Virus record (IMG/VR): IMGVR_UViG_3300044993_000409
Coordinates: 1 to 37,946 of that record
Origin: a virus
DNA length: 37,946 nucleotides
Strand: one strand, 5' to 3'
In this document: positions 16,018 through 24,568 of the stretch, piece after piece
How positions within the stretch are numbered: position 1 is the stretch's first letter
Layout of the letters: every line of letters begins with the position of its first letter
Notes under the pieces: generated by a model
The model's input: the letters and a program-made list of their open reading frames with translations, nothing else
Told to the model about the DNA's origin: nothing
The model's database searches: none
Translations under genes and position numbers: made by a program

Positions 16018-17022
16018 CTAAGCCGCCGTGTCATTGTCCAGGTAAAACGCCGGCATCCCGCCTACCCACGTCCCCTGCGCCTGCAACGTCGCCGCCGGGG
16101 CCGGCAGCGCCCCGCCCGTGACAGGGAACTGGAACAGGTACGTTCCAATATACCCGGCCGACGCCAGCAGGTTGCCCGGCAAACTCCCCGGCGCCGTCGC
16201 AATCTGCCCGTCCGTCGCCCCGGTCGTCGTCCCGACGCAACCCACCCCAGCCGTAGTTCCCGCCGCGTTGACCGAACACGCAACGAAATACGGCGTACCC
16301 GCCGTGAGCGTGATCCCGCCGGCGTCCACCGATCCCCACGTCGCAGCCGCCGTGTTAAAGCTCAACTCGCCCGTGAGCCGGGCCAAATCCGACAGCCGGT
16401 ACAGAGCCACCCGGTACACGCCCGTCGTCGCCCCCACCCCGTACCACCGGATGCGGTTGACCGTGATCGTCGCCGGTGGCAGCACCAGAGAACAGCGGGC
16501 AATCGACGTGCTGATGTTGTTCGGCGTCGCCGCCACGTTCCCGCTCCGCATGTACAACGCGGTCTGCATCGTCGGGTCCGCGACAAACGAGCCGATCACC
16601 TTCGTGGCCCACGCCGGAACCACCGGCTGCCACGACAAATCCCCGCGCAGGAACGTAGTCGCGTTCGCCGTCCCCGTCCCCAAATCCGCCGCCGCCAACG
16701 ACCGGAACGCCGGCGTCGCCGCCCCGCCACTCGCCGGCCCCGCAAACACCTTGTTGGCCGCCTGATTCGCAAACCCCAAGCCCGCGGGACTCAGGTTGAG
16801 CGCAGACGTGTTCAGGTCGATCCGCAACCCGCCCGAATACTCCAGCCCCGACGGAGACGCCAGCGACGGCCGCAGGTCGTAACCCCCCAGCCCCGTCTTC
16901 GCCACCGTGCCCGTGGCGATCAGCGAGTTCAACACCTCCCGCACCCGATCACAAAACCGCCGCACCCGCGTCGGATCGGCCGCGTCCGTCACCCGGGGAA
17001 TCCACTCATTCTCGACCGCCAT
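16018..17022 (-). CDS. Tail-fibre-like structural protein
   Basis: 334 residues. ATG 17022 is chosen over the in-frame GTG 17025 because a GTGGGGG site lies six bases upstream. The segment 'NKVFAGPASGGAATPAFR' with 'LAAADLG' is a common phage fibre repeat linking shaft to tip. The following 190 residues are beta-rich (Thr, Gly, Val, Ala) without cysteine clusters, fitting a jelly-roll receptor-binding head. The N-terminal 40 residues are a basic helix that may attach to the tail. It is the first gene after promoter element 17047-17083 and so may be expressed separately from upstream virion genes. Confidence 0.7.
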   Translation of the reverse strand: MAVENEWIPRVTDAADPTRVRRFCDRVREVLNSLIATGTVAKTGLGGYDLRPSLASPSGLEYSGGLRIDLNTSALNLSPAGLGFANQAANKVFAGPASGGAATPAFRSLAAADLGTGTANATTFLRGDLSWQPVVPAWATKVIGSFVADPTMQTALYMRSGNVAATPNNISTSIARCSLVLPPATITVNRIRWYGVGATTGVYRVALYRLSDLARLTGELSFNTAAATWGSVDAGGITLTAGTPYFVACSVNAAGTTAGVGCVGTTTGATDGQIATAPGSLPGNLLASAGYIGTYLFQFPVTGGALPAPAATLQAQGTWVGGMPAFYLDNDTAA

Positions 17023-17046
17023 CACAAACCCCCACGCCGCCGGTCA

Positions 17047-17083
17047 ATTATGAGCAAAATCTCATAATGTTTCATATGAAACA
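17047..17083 (-). promoter_or_regulatory. Leftward promoter embedded in two abutting palindromes (copy 1)
   Basis: Two palindromes abut: ATTATGAG-N6-CTCATAAT (17047-17068) and TGTTTCATATGAAACA (17068-17083). On the minus strand this gives ATGAAA (17070-17075) - 17 bases - CATAAT (17047-17052), a sigma-70-like promoter. Predicted transcription starts near 17040, only about 18 bases before the fibre gene's ATG. The -35 lies in one palindrome and the -10 in the other, so a dimeric repressor on either would block polymerase. A near-identical copy lies at 35548-35584. The remaining bases of the gap (17023-17106) show nothing else. Confidence 0.7.
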
Positions 17084-17106
17084 AAACGCACGAAACGGCC
17101 GCTTAA

Positions 17107-20100
17107 CTACACGGTCGGGGCGGCGGCCTTGTACGGGTGGTTCATGGGCAGGTTGCCTTGCAGCCCGTACTTCCAGGCCAGGTAGCCTTCCATCAAGGCT
17201 GCGTCGGCGGCGCTCAGGTACTCGTTGATGAACGCGACTTCGGCGATGTCGCATTGCAGGAACCCCTGCCCCTGATAGCGGCCGAGGTAGAACAGGCCGG
17301 ACACCAACGACGTGTTGCCCGAGGCGGCCGTGACCTCCGTGCCGCCGTTGACCTTGACGCCGATCATTCCGGCGCCGTGCCGGCTGGTGTACAGCGTCCA
17401 GACGTTGAGCGTTCCGGGGGCCTCCGCCGTGTCCGCGTTCCCGTCCCAGTTGTACGCCACCGCCGCGCCGGTGTTCTTCTGCAACAGCGCCGCGAACCCG
17501 CCCGCGTCCGTCCAGAACCCCTTCGTCAGATTGCTCACGTTGGAGGCGCCCTTGGCGACGATGAACGCATGGTATGCCGACGCGGTGATGTAGGCGCTGA
17601 TCGGCAGCCCGGCGAAGTAGTCGTCCACCCCGTCGAACCGCAGCGCCGATTTCCCGTTGACCTCGTTCTTCTCCAGCGACGGCCACGGGGCGTTCGACAC
17701 GTTCTCGTTGAACAGCGTCCCGCCGGCCGAACCGTAGTTGGCCAGTTCGCTCACCTTGTCCCCGTCGTTGAAGAAGTCGTCCAGGTCCGACGCGAACGCC
17801 CACAACGTGAGCCGCGAACCCAACAGGTCCGGCGTCCACAGCGTCCCCGGCGTCGGCGTCGGATCGACCGGGGCCGTGTCGTCCGACATGACCGGAGCCG
17901 GCGAACGGTAGAAAACCCGCTGCGCCGTCTTCGGCAGCGTCTCGATCACCGCCAACATGCTGTCCAACGACCACAGCTTCTCCAGCGCCGACGAATGGAG
18001 CCGGATGTACATGGCGTGACCGCGCACCCGCGCGGGCTGGGAATAGTTCCGGCCGGCGATGAACGTCCCGTCAAACGAGCTAGGGTTGTGACTCGCCGCT
18101 TCCGCGCTCTCGCCGACATGCACCGAAAAATCCACGTCGGACGAGTTCTGCCACAACGTGCATTGCAGGTCTTGCATCCGAAACGCATTCCCGCCCCTCT
18201 GCACCAGACTCAGGTACACCTCGCTCTGAATCGCGACCCCGTCGTCGCTCTTGGCCGTGTCCGACCACTCCCGGATGAACCCGTCCCGGCCACCCATCAG
18301 GATCACCCGGTCGTCCGGGGCGTCCCCGTCAAACAGGTACACCGCCATCGGGTTGTGAACCGTGTTCGCGAACTCGTCCGGCCACCACGAAAACGCCCCG
18401 CCTTGGGCCGTCGCCGGCTGAAACACCTCCCGGCCCTCGTCGAACCAGTAGTGCGTCGTCGCCTCCGACGCCGCCAGCGGGGTGATGAACAGGTGGCACC
18501 CCTCCTTCTCGTCGTCCCACACCATGCGGACGATGTGCTTCGACAGGTCCACGTCCATGAGCCGGTCGTTGATCGGAGCCGACACCAGCGTCGGCTTGGC
18601 CCCCGGCCGCATCCGGTACACCCCGCCCCGCTGGCCGAAGAAGTACAACGTCCCGTCCGGAGCCACCGTCCACGCCCGACCCCACGCGCCTCCCACCACG
18701 GCCGAGATCAGGTCGAACCGGCCCCCCTCCGCCGGGTCGCCCGTCATCTGCCAGACCGAATGGTCGCACAGGAAGATCAACAGGTCGTCCGACAGCGGCA
18801 CGATCCCGTTCACCACGTCCGGACACTTGCCCGCCGGCGCGTTCGCCCCCGCCACCGCCTGCGTCGCCAACGGCACAGCCGGGTTGTAATCGAAGTTCCC
18901 CGGGTCGAAGACGGCCGACATGAACCAGTTCTGCCGGTCACCCTCCAAACCCGCCAGAACCAGCCGACCCCGCCACGTCTCAATCAGCGTGCATTTCCGC
19001 CCGCTCGATGACGCCGGCAGACTCCCCGCCGTCGCCGTCAGCGTCCCCGAAACGTTCTTCTCCCCGTCGTACGTGCGGTAGTTCGTCCCGTCGGCGAAGT
19101 ACAACTTCCCGCCCAACACGGTCGAGAACACCACCGGCGCCGACCCGTCGCAGAAGTTCGTCGCCAGCACGGACCGCGCCGAACGGTTGAACTGGTACAA
19201 CGTCCCGCCCGCCACCGCAACCTTGCGGTGAATCCGCGTCGGCCGCGACGCCGAACCGTAAGGAGCCAGATTGTCGCCCGTGCATTGCAGCCACAGGAAG
19301 TCCGTCGTCACCCCACGGTTCGTCTGCGCCGTCCAGTTCGTCGTCACCCCGTTGACCGTCAGCGAAATGAGGTCCGTGTTCCCGGCCGCCACCGACCGCC
19401 GCAACCGCATCGACCCCAACCCGTCCGCGCACACCGCGTCCCACGCGACGTTCGACGGCTTGGCCCGGTTGACAAGCACGCCGTCCACCGCCCCAAACCG
19501 CTGGTACGAGTCGTCCGCCGTCGCCCCCGTCACGTTCGGGAATATCGCGTTGCCCACCACGCAGATGGAGAACGTCGTCGGCTCGTAAGCGATGTCCCGC
19601 GCCCCCGAGGTCGTCGAGGTCACCGCGCCCGCCGTCCCGAACGCCGCCACCAACGTCCCCGACCAGTCCACCTTCATCAGCTTGTTGACGCCTGCCCCGG
19701 ATGCGTTCGTCAGCACGTAGTAGTTCCCACCCTGATCGGCCACCACCCGCGCCTGATACGAAACGAACGGGTCTTGCAACGTCGTCTCGCTCGTCACTTG
19801 CCCCGTCGCCGCGTTGATTAGCTGCAACAGCAGCTTGTTGTCCTTGCCGCCCACCACGCCGACCAGCGACCCGCCAATCGCCATGCACTGGTACGCCCGC
19901 GTCGGCGTCGCCGTCGCGCTGACCAGCCCGCCGTTCGTGTCGATCCACGGACCCGGGTCCAGCCGCGCCCCGTTGCCCGCCGAGAATCGGTAAATCCCCG
20001 GCGCCGTCGCGTCCACGACCCAGACGTAAACCACGTTGTCCAGCGCGCCCAGCCCCCACAGCTTCAGGCCCGAGCCGGTCCCGGTCGCCGTCATGTCCAC

Positions 20101-20550
20101 GCTCCAGACGGCCGAGCCGGTCGAACTGATCTTCCGCACCCGGATTAAACCGGTCCCCACGGATGCGACGTAAAAGGCGCCCGCGTTGTCGATGCACGCC
20201 AGACTTTGATTGCCCGCCAACGCCGTCGGCACCGCCGTCGCCCCGCCCGTCGTCGCGTCGCGGATGTCCAGCGCCGTCCCCGTCGATCCCGTCGTCAGCA
20301 TGTCGCCCTTGGGCGTAATCTGGCTCCGCGACACCACCACGGCGTTGATGTCCTGCACCGAATGGCCGCCCATGCTCTGCGGGCAGTGCTTGACCAGCCC
20401 CGGACGCCGCGAACCCTGCCGCCGACCCGTCCGCCCGTTGAACGGACGCACGTTCACTACCTGCGGCGTCGTCATCCGCCGCTGAGCCGCAAACGCCCCG
20501 GACACGTCCAGTCCGCCGAACGGGAAACTCACGCTGATGTAGTCCGCCAC
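17107..20550 (-). CDS. Tail tubular protein B-like (nozzle) protein with C-terminal lectin-type domain
   Basis: 1,147 residues from GTG 20550. The N-terminus has the phage nozzle pattern: a short beta segment, 'VNVRPFNGRTGRRQGSRRPG', then about 750 residues of repeated Gly/Thr/Trp beta blades ('WVVDATAPGIYRFS', 'GVVGGKDNKLLL', 'APDGTLYFFGQRGGVYRM'), consistent with a beta-propeller. After a Pro/Thr linker at about 885-900, the last 240 residues form a LamG/concanavalin-like domain ending 'ALMEGYLAWKYGLQ' and 'HPYK', a signature I associate with lectin-like domains in planctomycete and phage proteins. This is longer than T7 gp12 (about 790), explained by the added lectin domain, which may bind host glycans. 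It lies seven bases after the upstream stop. Confidence 0.82.
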   Translation of the reverse strand: MADYISVSFPFGGLDVSGAFAAQRRMTTPQVVNVRPFNGRTGRRQGSRRPGLVKHCPQSMGGHSVQDINAVVVSRSQITPKGDMLTTGSTGTALDIRDATTGGATAVPTALAGNQSLACIDNAGAFYVASVGTGLIRVRKISSTGSAVWSVDMTATGTGSGLKLWGLGALDNVVYVWVVDATAPGIYRFSAGNGARLDPGPWIDTNGGLVSATATPTRAYQCMAIGGSLVGVVGGKDNKLLLQLINAATGQVTSETTLQDPFVSYQARVVADQGGNYYVLTNASGAGVNKLMKVDWSGTLVAAFGTAGAVTSTTSGARDIAYEPTTFSICVVGNAIFPNVTGATADDSYQRFGAVDGVLVNRAKPSNVAWDAVCADGLGSMRLRRSVAAGNTDLISLTVNGVTTNWTAQTNRGVTTDFLWLQCTGDNLAPYGSASRPTRIHRKVAVAGGTLYQFNRSARSVLATNFCDGSAPVVFSTVLGGKLYFADGTNYRTYDGEKNVSGTLTATAGSLPASSSGRKCTLIETWRGRLVLAGLEGDRQNWFMSAVFDPGNFDYNPAVPLATQAVAGANAPAGKCPDVVNGIVPLSDDLLIFLCDHSVWQMTGDPAEGGRFDLISAVVGGAWGRAWTVAPDGTLYFFGQRGGVYRMRPGAKPTLVSAPINDRLMDVDLSKHIVRMVWDDEKEGCHLFITPLAASEATTHYWFDEGREVFQPATAQGGAFSWWPDEFANTVHNPMAVYLFDGDAPDDRVILMGGRDGFIREWSDTAKSDDGVAIQSEVYLSLVQRGGNAFRMQDLQCTLWQNSSDVDFSVHVGESAEAASHNPSSFDGTFIAGRNYSQPARVRGHAMYIRLHSSALEKLWSLDSMLAVIETLPKTAQRVFYRSPAPVMSDDTAPVDPTPTPGTLWTPDLLGSRLTLWAFASDLDDFFNDGDKVSELANYGSAGGTLFNENVSNAPWPSLEKNEVNGKSALRFDGVDDYFAGLPISAYITASAYHAFIVAKGASNVSNLTKGFWTDAGGFAALLQKNTGAAVAYNWDGNADTAEAPGTLNVWTLYTSRHGAGMIGVKVNGGTEVTAASGNTSLVSGLFYLGRYQGQGFLQCDIAEVAFINEYLSAADAALMEGYLAWKYGLQGNLPMNHPYKAAAPTV

Positions 20551-20557
20551 GCCCGCC

Positions 20558-21310
20558 TCACGGATTCAGGGAATACGTTTCCAGAAGGTTGGTAATGCTC
20601 GCCACCACGTCCGCCGACAGCGCCGTGTCGTGCGCCGCGATCGCCAGCGTCTTGACGGTCGGCTCCGTCCACTGGTTCGCGTTCGGCCGGCCGAACAACA
20701 GCTTCAGCGTTATCACCCCGCTCAACGTGCCGAGAAACACCACGCCGCCGCCCTGGGCCTGCGCCCTGACCACGTCGGCTTGGTCCCGCCAGACATGGAG
20801 CCAGTGCAGACCCGAGACGGGCGGCACAGTATTGTTGACGGTCCCGCCGTCGTTGCGGACGACGTAGACCGCGTTGTCGTTCCACCAGCAGACGGCAGGG
20901 TTGTTGCTTCCGCTACCCGACCAGATCATCAGCTTCGCCGCGCTCGGCCGCACGCCACGCCAGAACACGTGGAAAGCCCCGGAGCACTCCAGAGGGGAGT
21001 CCGCAGCCAGCCGGTGATTGGTCCCTGCTTCGACCCACCGCTCGCCGGAAACGTTGCGCCACACTGGCTGAAAACTCTGATTTCCTTGCGACGCCAAGCC
21101 ACCAACGGAACGGTCAATCCACGTTTGAATGAGGGTTCCGCTCGCGTTGCATCCTTGGCCACCGTCGTCCAGACAATACTCGCTCGGTACGCCGCCCACC
21201 TCGTACCACCGCGAGACGTAAAGCCACGCCGGAAAGCCAGCGGCCGCCGACCTGGCCAGCCGAGGGCCAAGCCGACGGCCACGATAATCGCGCCCGCCGT
21301 ACAAGTGCAT
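20558..21310 (-). CDS. Lectin/LamG-like virion protein (hypothetical)
   Basis: 250 residues. ATG 21310 has GAGGTG just upstream and lies seven bases after the previous stop. The first 30 residues are Arg/Gly-rich. The rest is beta-rich with aromatic strands ('FHVFWRGVRPSAAKLMIW', 'AVCWWNDNAVYVV', 'LHWLHVWRDQADVVRAQ'), typical of a concanavalin-like sandwich, and ends with a helix 'VVASITNLLETYSL'. The pattern parallels the C-terminal domain of the neighbouring nozzle-like protein, suggesting duplication or shared glycan binding. A tail or head accessory adhesin is a reasonable guess. Confidence 0.65.
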   Translation of the reverse strand: MHLYGGRDYRGRRLGPRLARSAAAGFPAWLYVSRWYEVGGVPSEYCLDDGGQGCNASGTLIQTWIDRSVGGLASQGNQSFQPVWRNVSGERWVEAGTNHRLAADSPLECSGAFHVFWRGVRPSAAKLMIWSGSGSNNPAVCWWNDNAVYVVRNDGGTVNNTVPPVSGLHWLHVWRDQADVVRAQAQGGGVVFLGTLSGVITLKLLFGRPNANQWTEPTVKTLAIAAHDTALSADVVASITNLLETYSLNP

Positions 21311-21317
21311 ACCCACC

Positions 21318-21893
21318 TCAGTACATAAGCCGGAACAGCGCGTTCGCGCCGCTGCTTGTCACGTTCTGAAACGCGAACTCGATCACCTCGCACCCCTTCA
21401 CGTCCGCGATGACGTGCGCGGGAATGTTCACGCCGTTGTTGACCACGTCGATCGACACCCCGTCGTTCCCCTCCGACGCGCCCCCATTAGTCCGCACCGT
21501 GATCGTGTCCGCCAGCCGCAACGTCTGCCCCGCGTAATTCATCGTCATCGCCGACAGCGTGCAATTCACGCCGAACAGCAGCGTCGGAACCCACACGCCG
21601 GCCTCCGGGTCGTTCCCGTCGAACAGGAAGTTCCACCCGATCAGCCGCATGGCCAGCGTCTGGCCGGCGTTGCCCGCGCCGCACGGGATGACCATGACCG
21701 AGTTGGGCATGGTCCCGTTCGGGTCGGCCGCGCACCGCACCCGCGCCCGGGCCGCTGCCTGACCGACCCCGTTCCCGGACGACTCCGTAACCCCGCTTCG
21801 GCCCGCGACCGGTATGAACGACGGGAACGCAACGTCCGTCGTGTTCGTAACCCGCGCCAACGCCAGCCGGCCGCCCCGCGTCTCGACGTACAT
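21318..21893 (-). CDS. Hypothetical beta-rich virion protein
   Basis: 191 residues, with ATG 21893 and site GGAGGGG. It is rich in Val, Thr, Asn and Gly, with strands such as 'TLAMRLIGWNFLFDG', 'TLLFGVNCTLSAMTMNYAG' and 'DTITVRTNGG'. No cysteine motif, signal peptide or catalytic pattern is apparent. Its location between two beta-structured virion genes suggests a decoration or fibre component, but I do not recognise the family. Confidence 0.65.
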   Translation of the reverse strand: MYVETRGGRLALARVTNTTDVAFPSFIPVAGRSGVTESSGNGVGQAAARARVRCAADPNGTMPNSVMVIPCGAGNAGQTLAMRLIGWNFLFDGNDPEAGVWVPTLLFGVNCTLSAMTMNYAGQTLRLADTITVRTNGGASEGNDGVSIDVVNNGVNIPAHVIADVKGCEVIEFAFQNVTSSGANALFRLMY

Positions 21894-21906
21894 GCTCGCC
21901 CCTCCA

Positions 21907-22539
21907 TCAGGACAGCGGCGTGACTTCCGTGCCCGTCGCCGACGTGTGACCGATCACCAGCATCTCGTTCGGGGCCATGTCAATCAAACGGAAATGATCG
22001 CCCTTGATGCCGCCCTGCGTGCTGCCGTTGAGCGTGATCGTCGTCGACCCCGCCACCTCGTAGGCCGCCAGCGTCGAACCGTTGTCCGCCAACTGGTAGA
22101 TGTTGCCGAACAACGACACGCCCGTCGCCCGCGTCATCACGATCGCGTTGCTCGTGACCGTCGTGCCGACCACGATGTTGTACTGCGCCCCGCTTCCCGT
22201 CGCCGGCGGCAACGTCACCGTGCAGCCCGCCGCCCGGTTGATCGTCGTGACCTTGTTCTCATGCTCGTCCCGCGTCATCACCAGCGTCGCCGCCGTCACG
22301 TTCACCCGACCGCCCGCCGGAACCAGCGGGTTGAAGTCGCACGACTCCGCCGTCCCCTCGTTCAGGTACACCAACTGCCCGGCCGGCGTGCCGGACGTGT
22401 ACACCACAAACAAACAGCCCGGCGCGTACCCGGCCTGACCGTCCGCCGGAGCCTCCGTCCCGGCCGCGAACAGCCGGCCAACGTTCGGCACCGCCAACAA
22501 ACCGTCGTACGCGCTCTGCCGGATCACCTGCCTCGACAT
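21907..22539 (-). CDS. Phage structural protein (decoration or fibre type)
   Basis: 210 residues, with ATG 22539 and GAGGAGGG upstream. The C-terminal 140 residues carry a sequence style frequent in phage virion proteins: 'TTINRAAGCTVTLPPATGSG', 'NIVVGTTVTSNAIVM', 'TTITLNGSTQGGIKGDHFRL' and an ending 'SATGTEVTPLS'. This domain is beta-sandwich-like and appears on capsid-decoration and tail proteins. The N-terminal part has 'GRLFAAGTEAPADGQAGYAP'. The exact virion location is unknown. Confidence 0.7.
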   Translation of the reverse strand: MSRQVIRQSAYDGLLAVPNVGRLFAAGTEAPADGQAGYAPGCLFVVYTSGTPAGQLVYLNEGTAESCDFNPLVPAGGRVNVTAATLVMTRDEHENKVTTINRAAGCTVTLPPATGSGAQYNIVVGTTVTSNAIVMTRATGVSLFGNIYQLADNGSTLAAYEVAGSTTITLNGSTQGGIKGDHFRLIDMAPNEMLVIGHTSATGTEVTPLS

Positions 22540-22552
22540 GCCAACGCCCTCC

Positions 22553-23326
22553 TCAACTCATCGGCGACCCGTTGTAGGTCACCCGCGTAATCCTCTGGCC
22601 CTCCCACACGCTGCCGTCCCAATCCGGCGTCGTGTTCCTGCCCAGATTCATCGGCTTGTTCCGGCTGTCCAACACGACCGCCGCCGCAACCGACTGCTGC
22701 CACGCCCGCTCCCGTGGCCCCGCCTGGCCGTCCACCTGCAACTCCGCCGCCGCCAGACAGGCGTCGATCCTCGCCTGCGCGAACTGCGGACCGCCATACG
22801 CATACCGCAACGTCCCGCTCAGCGCGTCCGGCGCAAGGTAATACTGCACCTGAACCGTGTAATCCCCGTCCGCCGCCGGCCAGAAATGCAGCCGGAACCG
22901 CTGCCCCTTCGAGTGATCCGGGTCGCTCCACGGCTCCTCGCACACCATCACCGGCCGACCCGTCACGTCCGGCCGCTCCGCGTGCATCCGGTACACGCTC
23001 CCGATCAGACCGAACCGGAGCGCCGACGACCGCGAACCACTGTCCTTCACGATCAACGGGTCGTAATGCCCGCCCCAGTCCGGCGGACACGCAATCGTCG
23101 ATTGCCCCGACAACAGCTTAAACTCGCCCACCGGCCTCAGAAAACTCCACGGGTGGCCGAAGAAGTAGAACCGCCGCAGCCCCTCCCGGACCGCCGCGTC
23201 GATCGTCCGCTCCTGCGCTTCCGTCCACGCCAAATCCCCGGCAGCGGCCCCACGGCCGTAGCCGAGGAAAAAGCCGACCTCGCTTTGGAGGTCGGCGTAG
23301 TCCGATACCAGCGTCGAGTCCGCCAT
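22553..23326 (-). CDS. Tail tubular protein A-like adaptor
   Basis: 257 residues. The ATG overlaps the previous stop by one base (TGATG). The N-terminal part is helical and reads 'DLQSEVGFFLGYGRG', then 'IDAAVREGLRRFYFF', the pattern seen in podovirus portal-to-nozzle adaptors. A beta-rich middle follows, and the end has 'ACLAAAELQVDGQAGPRERAW', a helix typical of this family. Length fits (about 200-260). It lies in the same block as, and upstream of, the nozzle-like gene, as expected for the gp11/gp12 pair of T7-like phages. Confidence 0.72.
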   Translation of the reverse strand: MADSTLVSDYADLQSEVGFFLGYGRGAAAGDLAWTEAQERTIDAAVREGLRRFYFFGHPWSFLRPVGEFKLLSGQSTIACPPDWGGHYDPLIVKDSGSRSSALRFGLIGSVYRMHAERPDVTGRPVMVCEEPWSDPDHSKGQRFRLHFWPAADGDYTVQVQYYLAPDALSGTLRYAYGGPQFAQARIDACLAAAELQVDGQAGPRERAWQQSVAAAVVLDSRNKPMNLGRNTTPDWDGSVWEGQRITRVTYNGSPMS

Positions 23327-24153
23327 CAGAGCGCCATCGCCGCCTGAGCCGCCTCGATCCGCGAGACCGTCACCGACGACACCACCGCGCCGGCGTTCTT
23401 GACCGCCACAATCGGCGTCAGATTCACATCGTTCGGGAACGGGTTGCCCGCCGTGGACGGCACCGCATAGCTCGTCGTGAGCACCCGGTTGTTCGCCACG
23501 TAGTACAGCCGCCGCTCCGCCGCCACGTACCGAAGACCCAGCCGGATGTACCCGGTCGCGGTAAACGGAGTGAACAAAGCGTCCGACTGAACCACCGCAT
23601 GCGCCACGCCGTCGGCGCGGTACACCGTGTCAAAGTTCGTCGCCTGATTCTCACGCCGGTGGAACCCGACAAAGTTCAGGTCCGCCAGCGTCCCGTTGTC
23701 CAACATCGGGTTCGTGACCGTGAGGGTCGTACTTTGAATCAGGCCCACGAACAGGCCCGGATACGTACCCGTCGTCTGGTTGACCCGCAACCGGCACTCG
23801 AACGCGAAATCACCCCGCCCGTGCGCCAGCCGGAACGCCGGAACCGAACCGGCCAGAACGATCGCGTGGTTGTCCGTGTTCGCCGTCGCCAGCGTGACCG
23901 CCGGGTGAACGTCCGCGCTGACCGTGACAGACGAGCCGGCCGAACCGAACAGCTTGAAGCCGTTGCCCAGACTGGCTTCCGCGCCCGGCGTCACCGGGAG
24001 CGGGAACTGCGACGACCGCAACTCGACCAACTGACCCGCCGTCGGGTCTTCCAGAATCCTCGCAACGGGAATCCCCCGCCACACCGCCTGCATCCGCCCC
24101 TCATCCGTGTTCTCGACAAGGTTGCGGACCACATCCACATACGAAATCGCCAT
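23326..24153 (-). CDS. Structural protein with jelly-roll (concanavalin-like) fold
   Basis: 275 residues from ATG 24153, three bases after the upstream stop. The N-terminal 40 residues are helical. The rest is beta sandwich with the LamG-like run 'HGRGDFAFECRLRVNQ', 'GTYPGLFVGLIQ', 'TGYIRLGLRYVAAERRLYYV'. Located directly downstream of the capsid gene cluster, it could be a head-decoration or minor capsid protein. It overlaps the adaptor gene by one base. Confidence 0.65.
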   Translation of the reverse strand: MAISYVDVVRNLVENTDEGRMQAVWRGIPVARILEDPTAGQLVELRSSQFPLPVTPGAEASLGNGFKLFGSAGSSVTVSADVHPAVTLATANTDNHAIVLAGSVPAFRLAHGRGDFAFECRLRVNQTTGTYPGLFVGLIQSTTLTVTNPMLDNGTLADLNFVGFHRRENQATNFDTVYRADGVAHAVVQSDALFTPFTATGYIRLGLRYVAAERRLYYVANNRVLTTSYAVPSTAGNPFPNDVNLTPIVAVKNAGAVVSSVTVSRIEAAQAAMAL

Positions 24154-24156
24154 TTG

Positions 24157-24543
24157 TTACGCTCCGACCTTGGTTCGCCCCTTCTTCGCCGGACGCTCCC
24201 CAGCGGACTCGTCACCGGCCTGTTCTTCGGCCCCCTCCAGCACGGTCGCCGAATCGTACTCGTACACCGCGTCCACGTTGCGGTACACGCGGTAGCTCAC
24301 CGTGACGCGCACCAGCACGTCGTCCTTCCGGACCGGCTGCGGCGCGCCGTGCGACTGGTGAAAACGATGCTTGACCAGCGGCTCCATCGTCTTCCCGTCG
24401 TTCGTGAAGCCGACCAAATGCCGGCAGTACCCGTTCTGGTCCACCCCCTCGTCGTCCATCCGACAACCGAACGGGCAGTGCGCCTGTTCCCGGAACTGCG
24501 ACGGCGAAAACGCCGGCTTGGTCGGCCTCGTGTACGCTTCCAT
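24157..24543 (-). CDS. Small hypothetical protein with Cys/His cluster
   Basis: 128 residues, with ATG 24543 and GGAGAGGAG upstream. The middle contains 'HCPFGCRMDDEGVDQNGYC' followed by RH, a Cys-x3-Cys ... Cys-x-His arrangement compatible with a metal site. The C-terminal 25 residues are Glu then Lys-rich. It sits directly after the capsid gene (25-base gap) and may be a capsid-associated factor. No family recognised. Confidence 0.65.
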   Translation of the reverse strand: MEAYTRPTKPAFSPSQFREQAHCPFGCRMDDEGVDQNGYCRHLVGFTNDGKTMEPLVKHRFHQSHGAPQPVRKDDVLVRVTVSYRVYRNVDAVYEYDSATVLEGAEEQAGDESAGERPAKKGRTKVGA

Positions 24544-24568
24544 CTTTTCCGCTCCTCTCCTTCACCCG

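Noticed and set aside
17137-19011. 624-codon plus-strand ORF opposite the nozzle-like protein
   Set aside because: Extremely Arg/Val/Pro/His-rich antisense reading without motifs.
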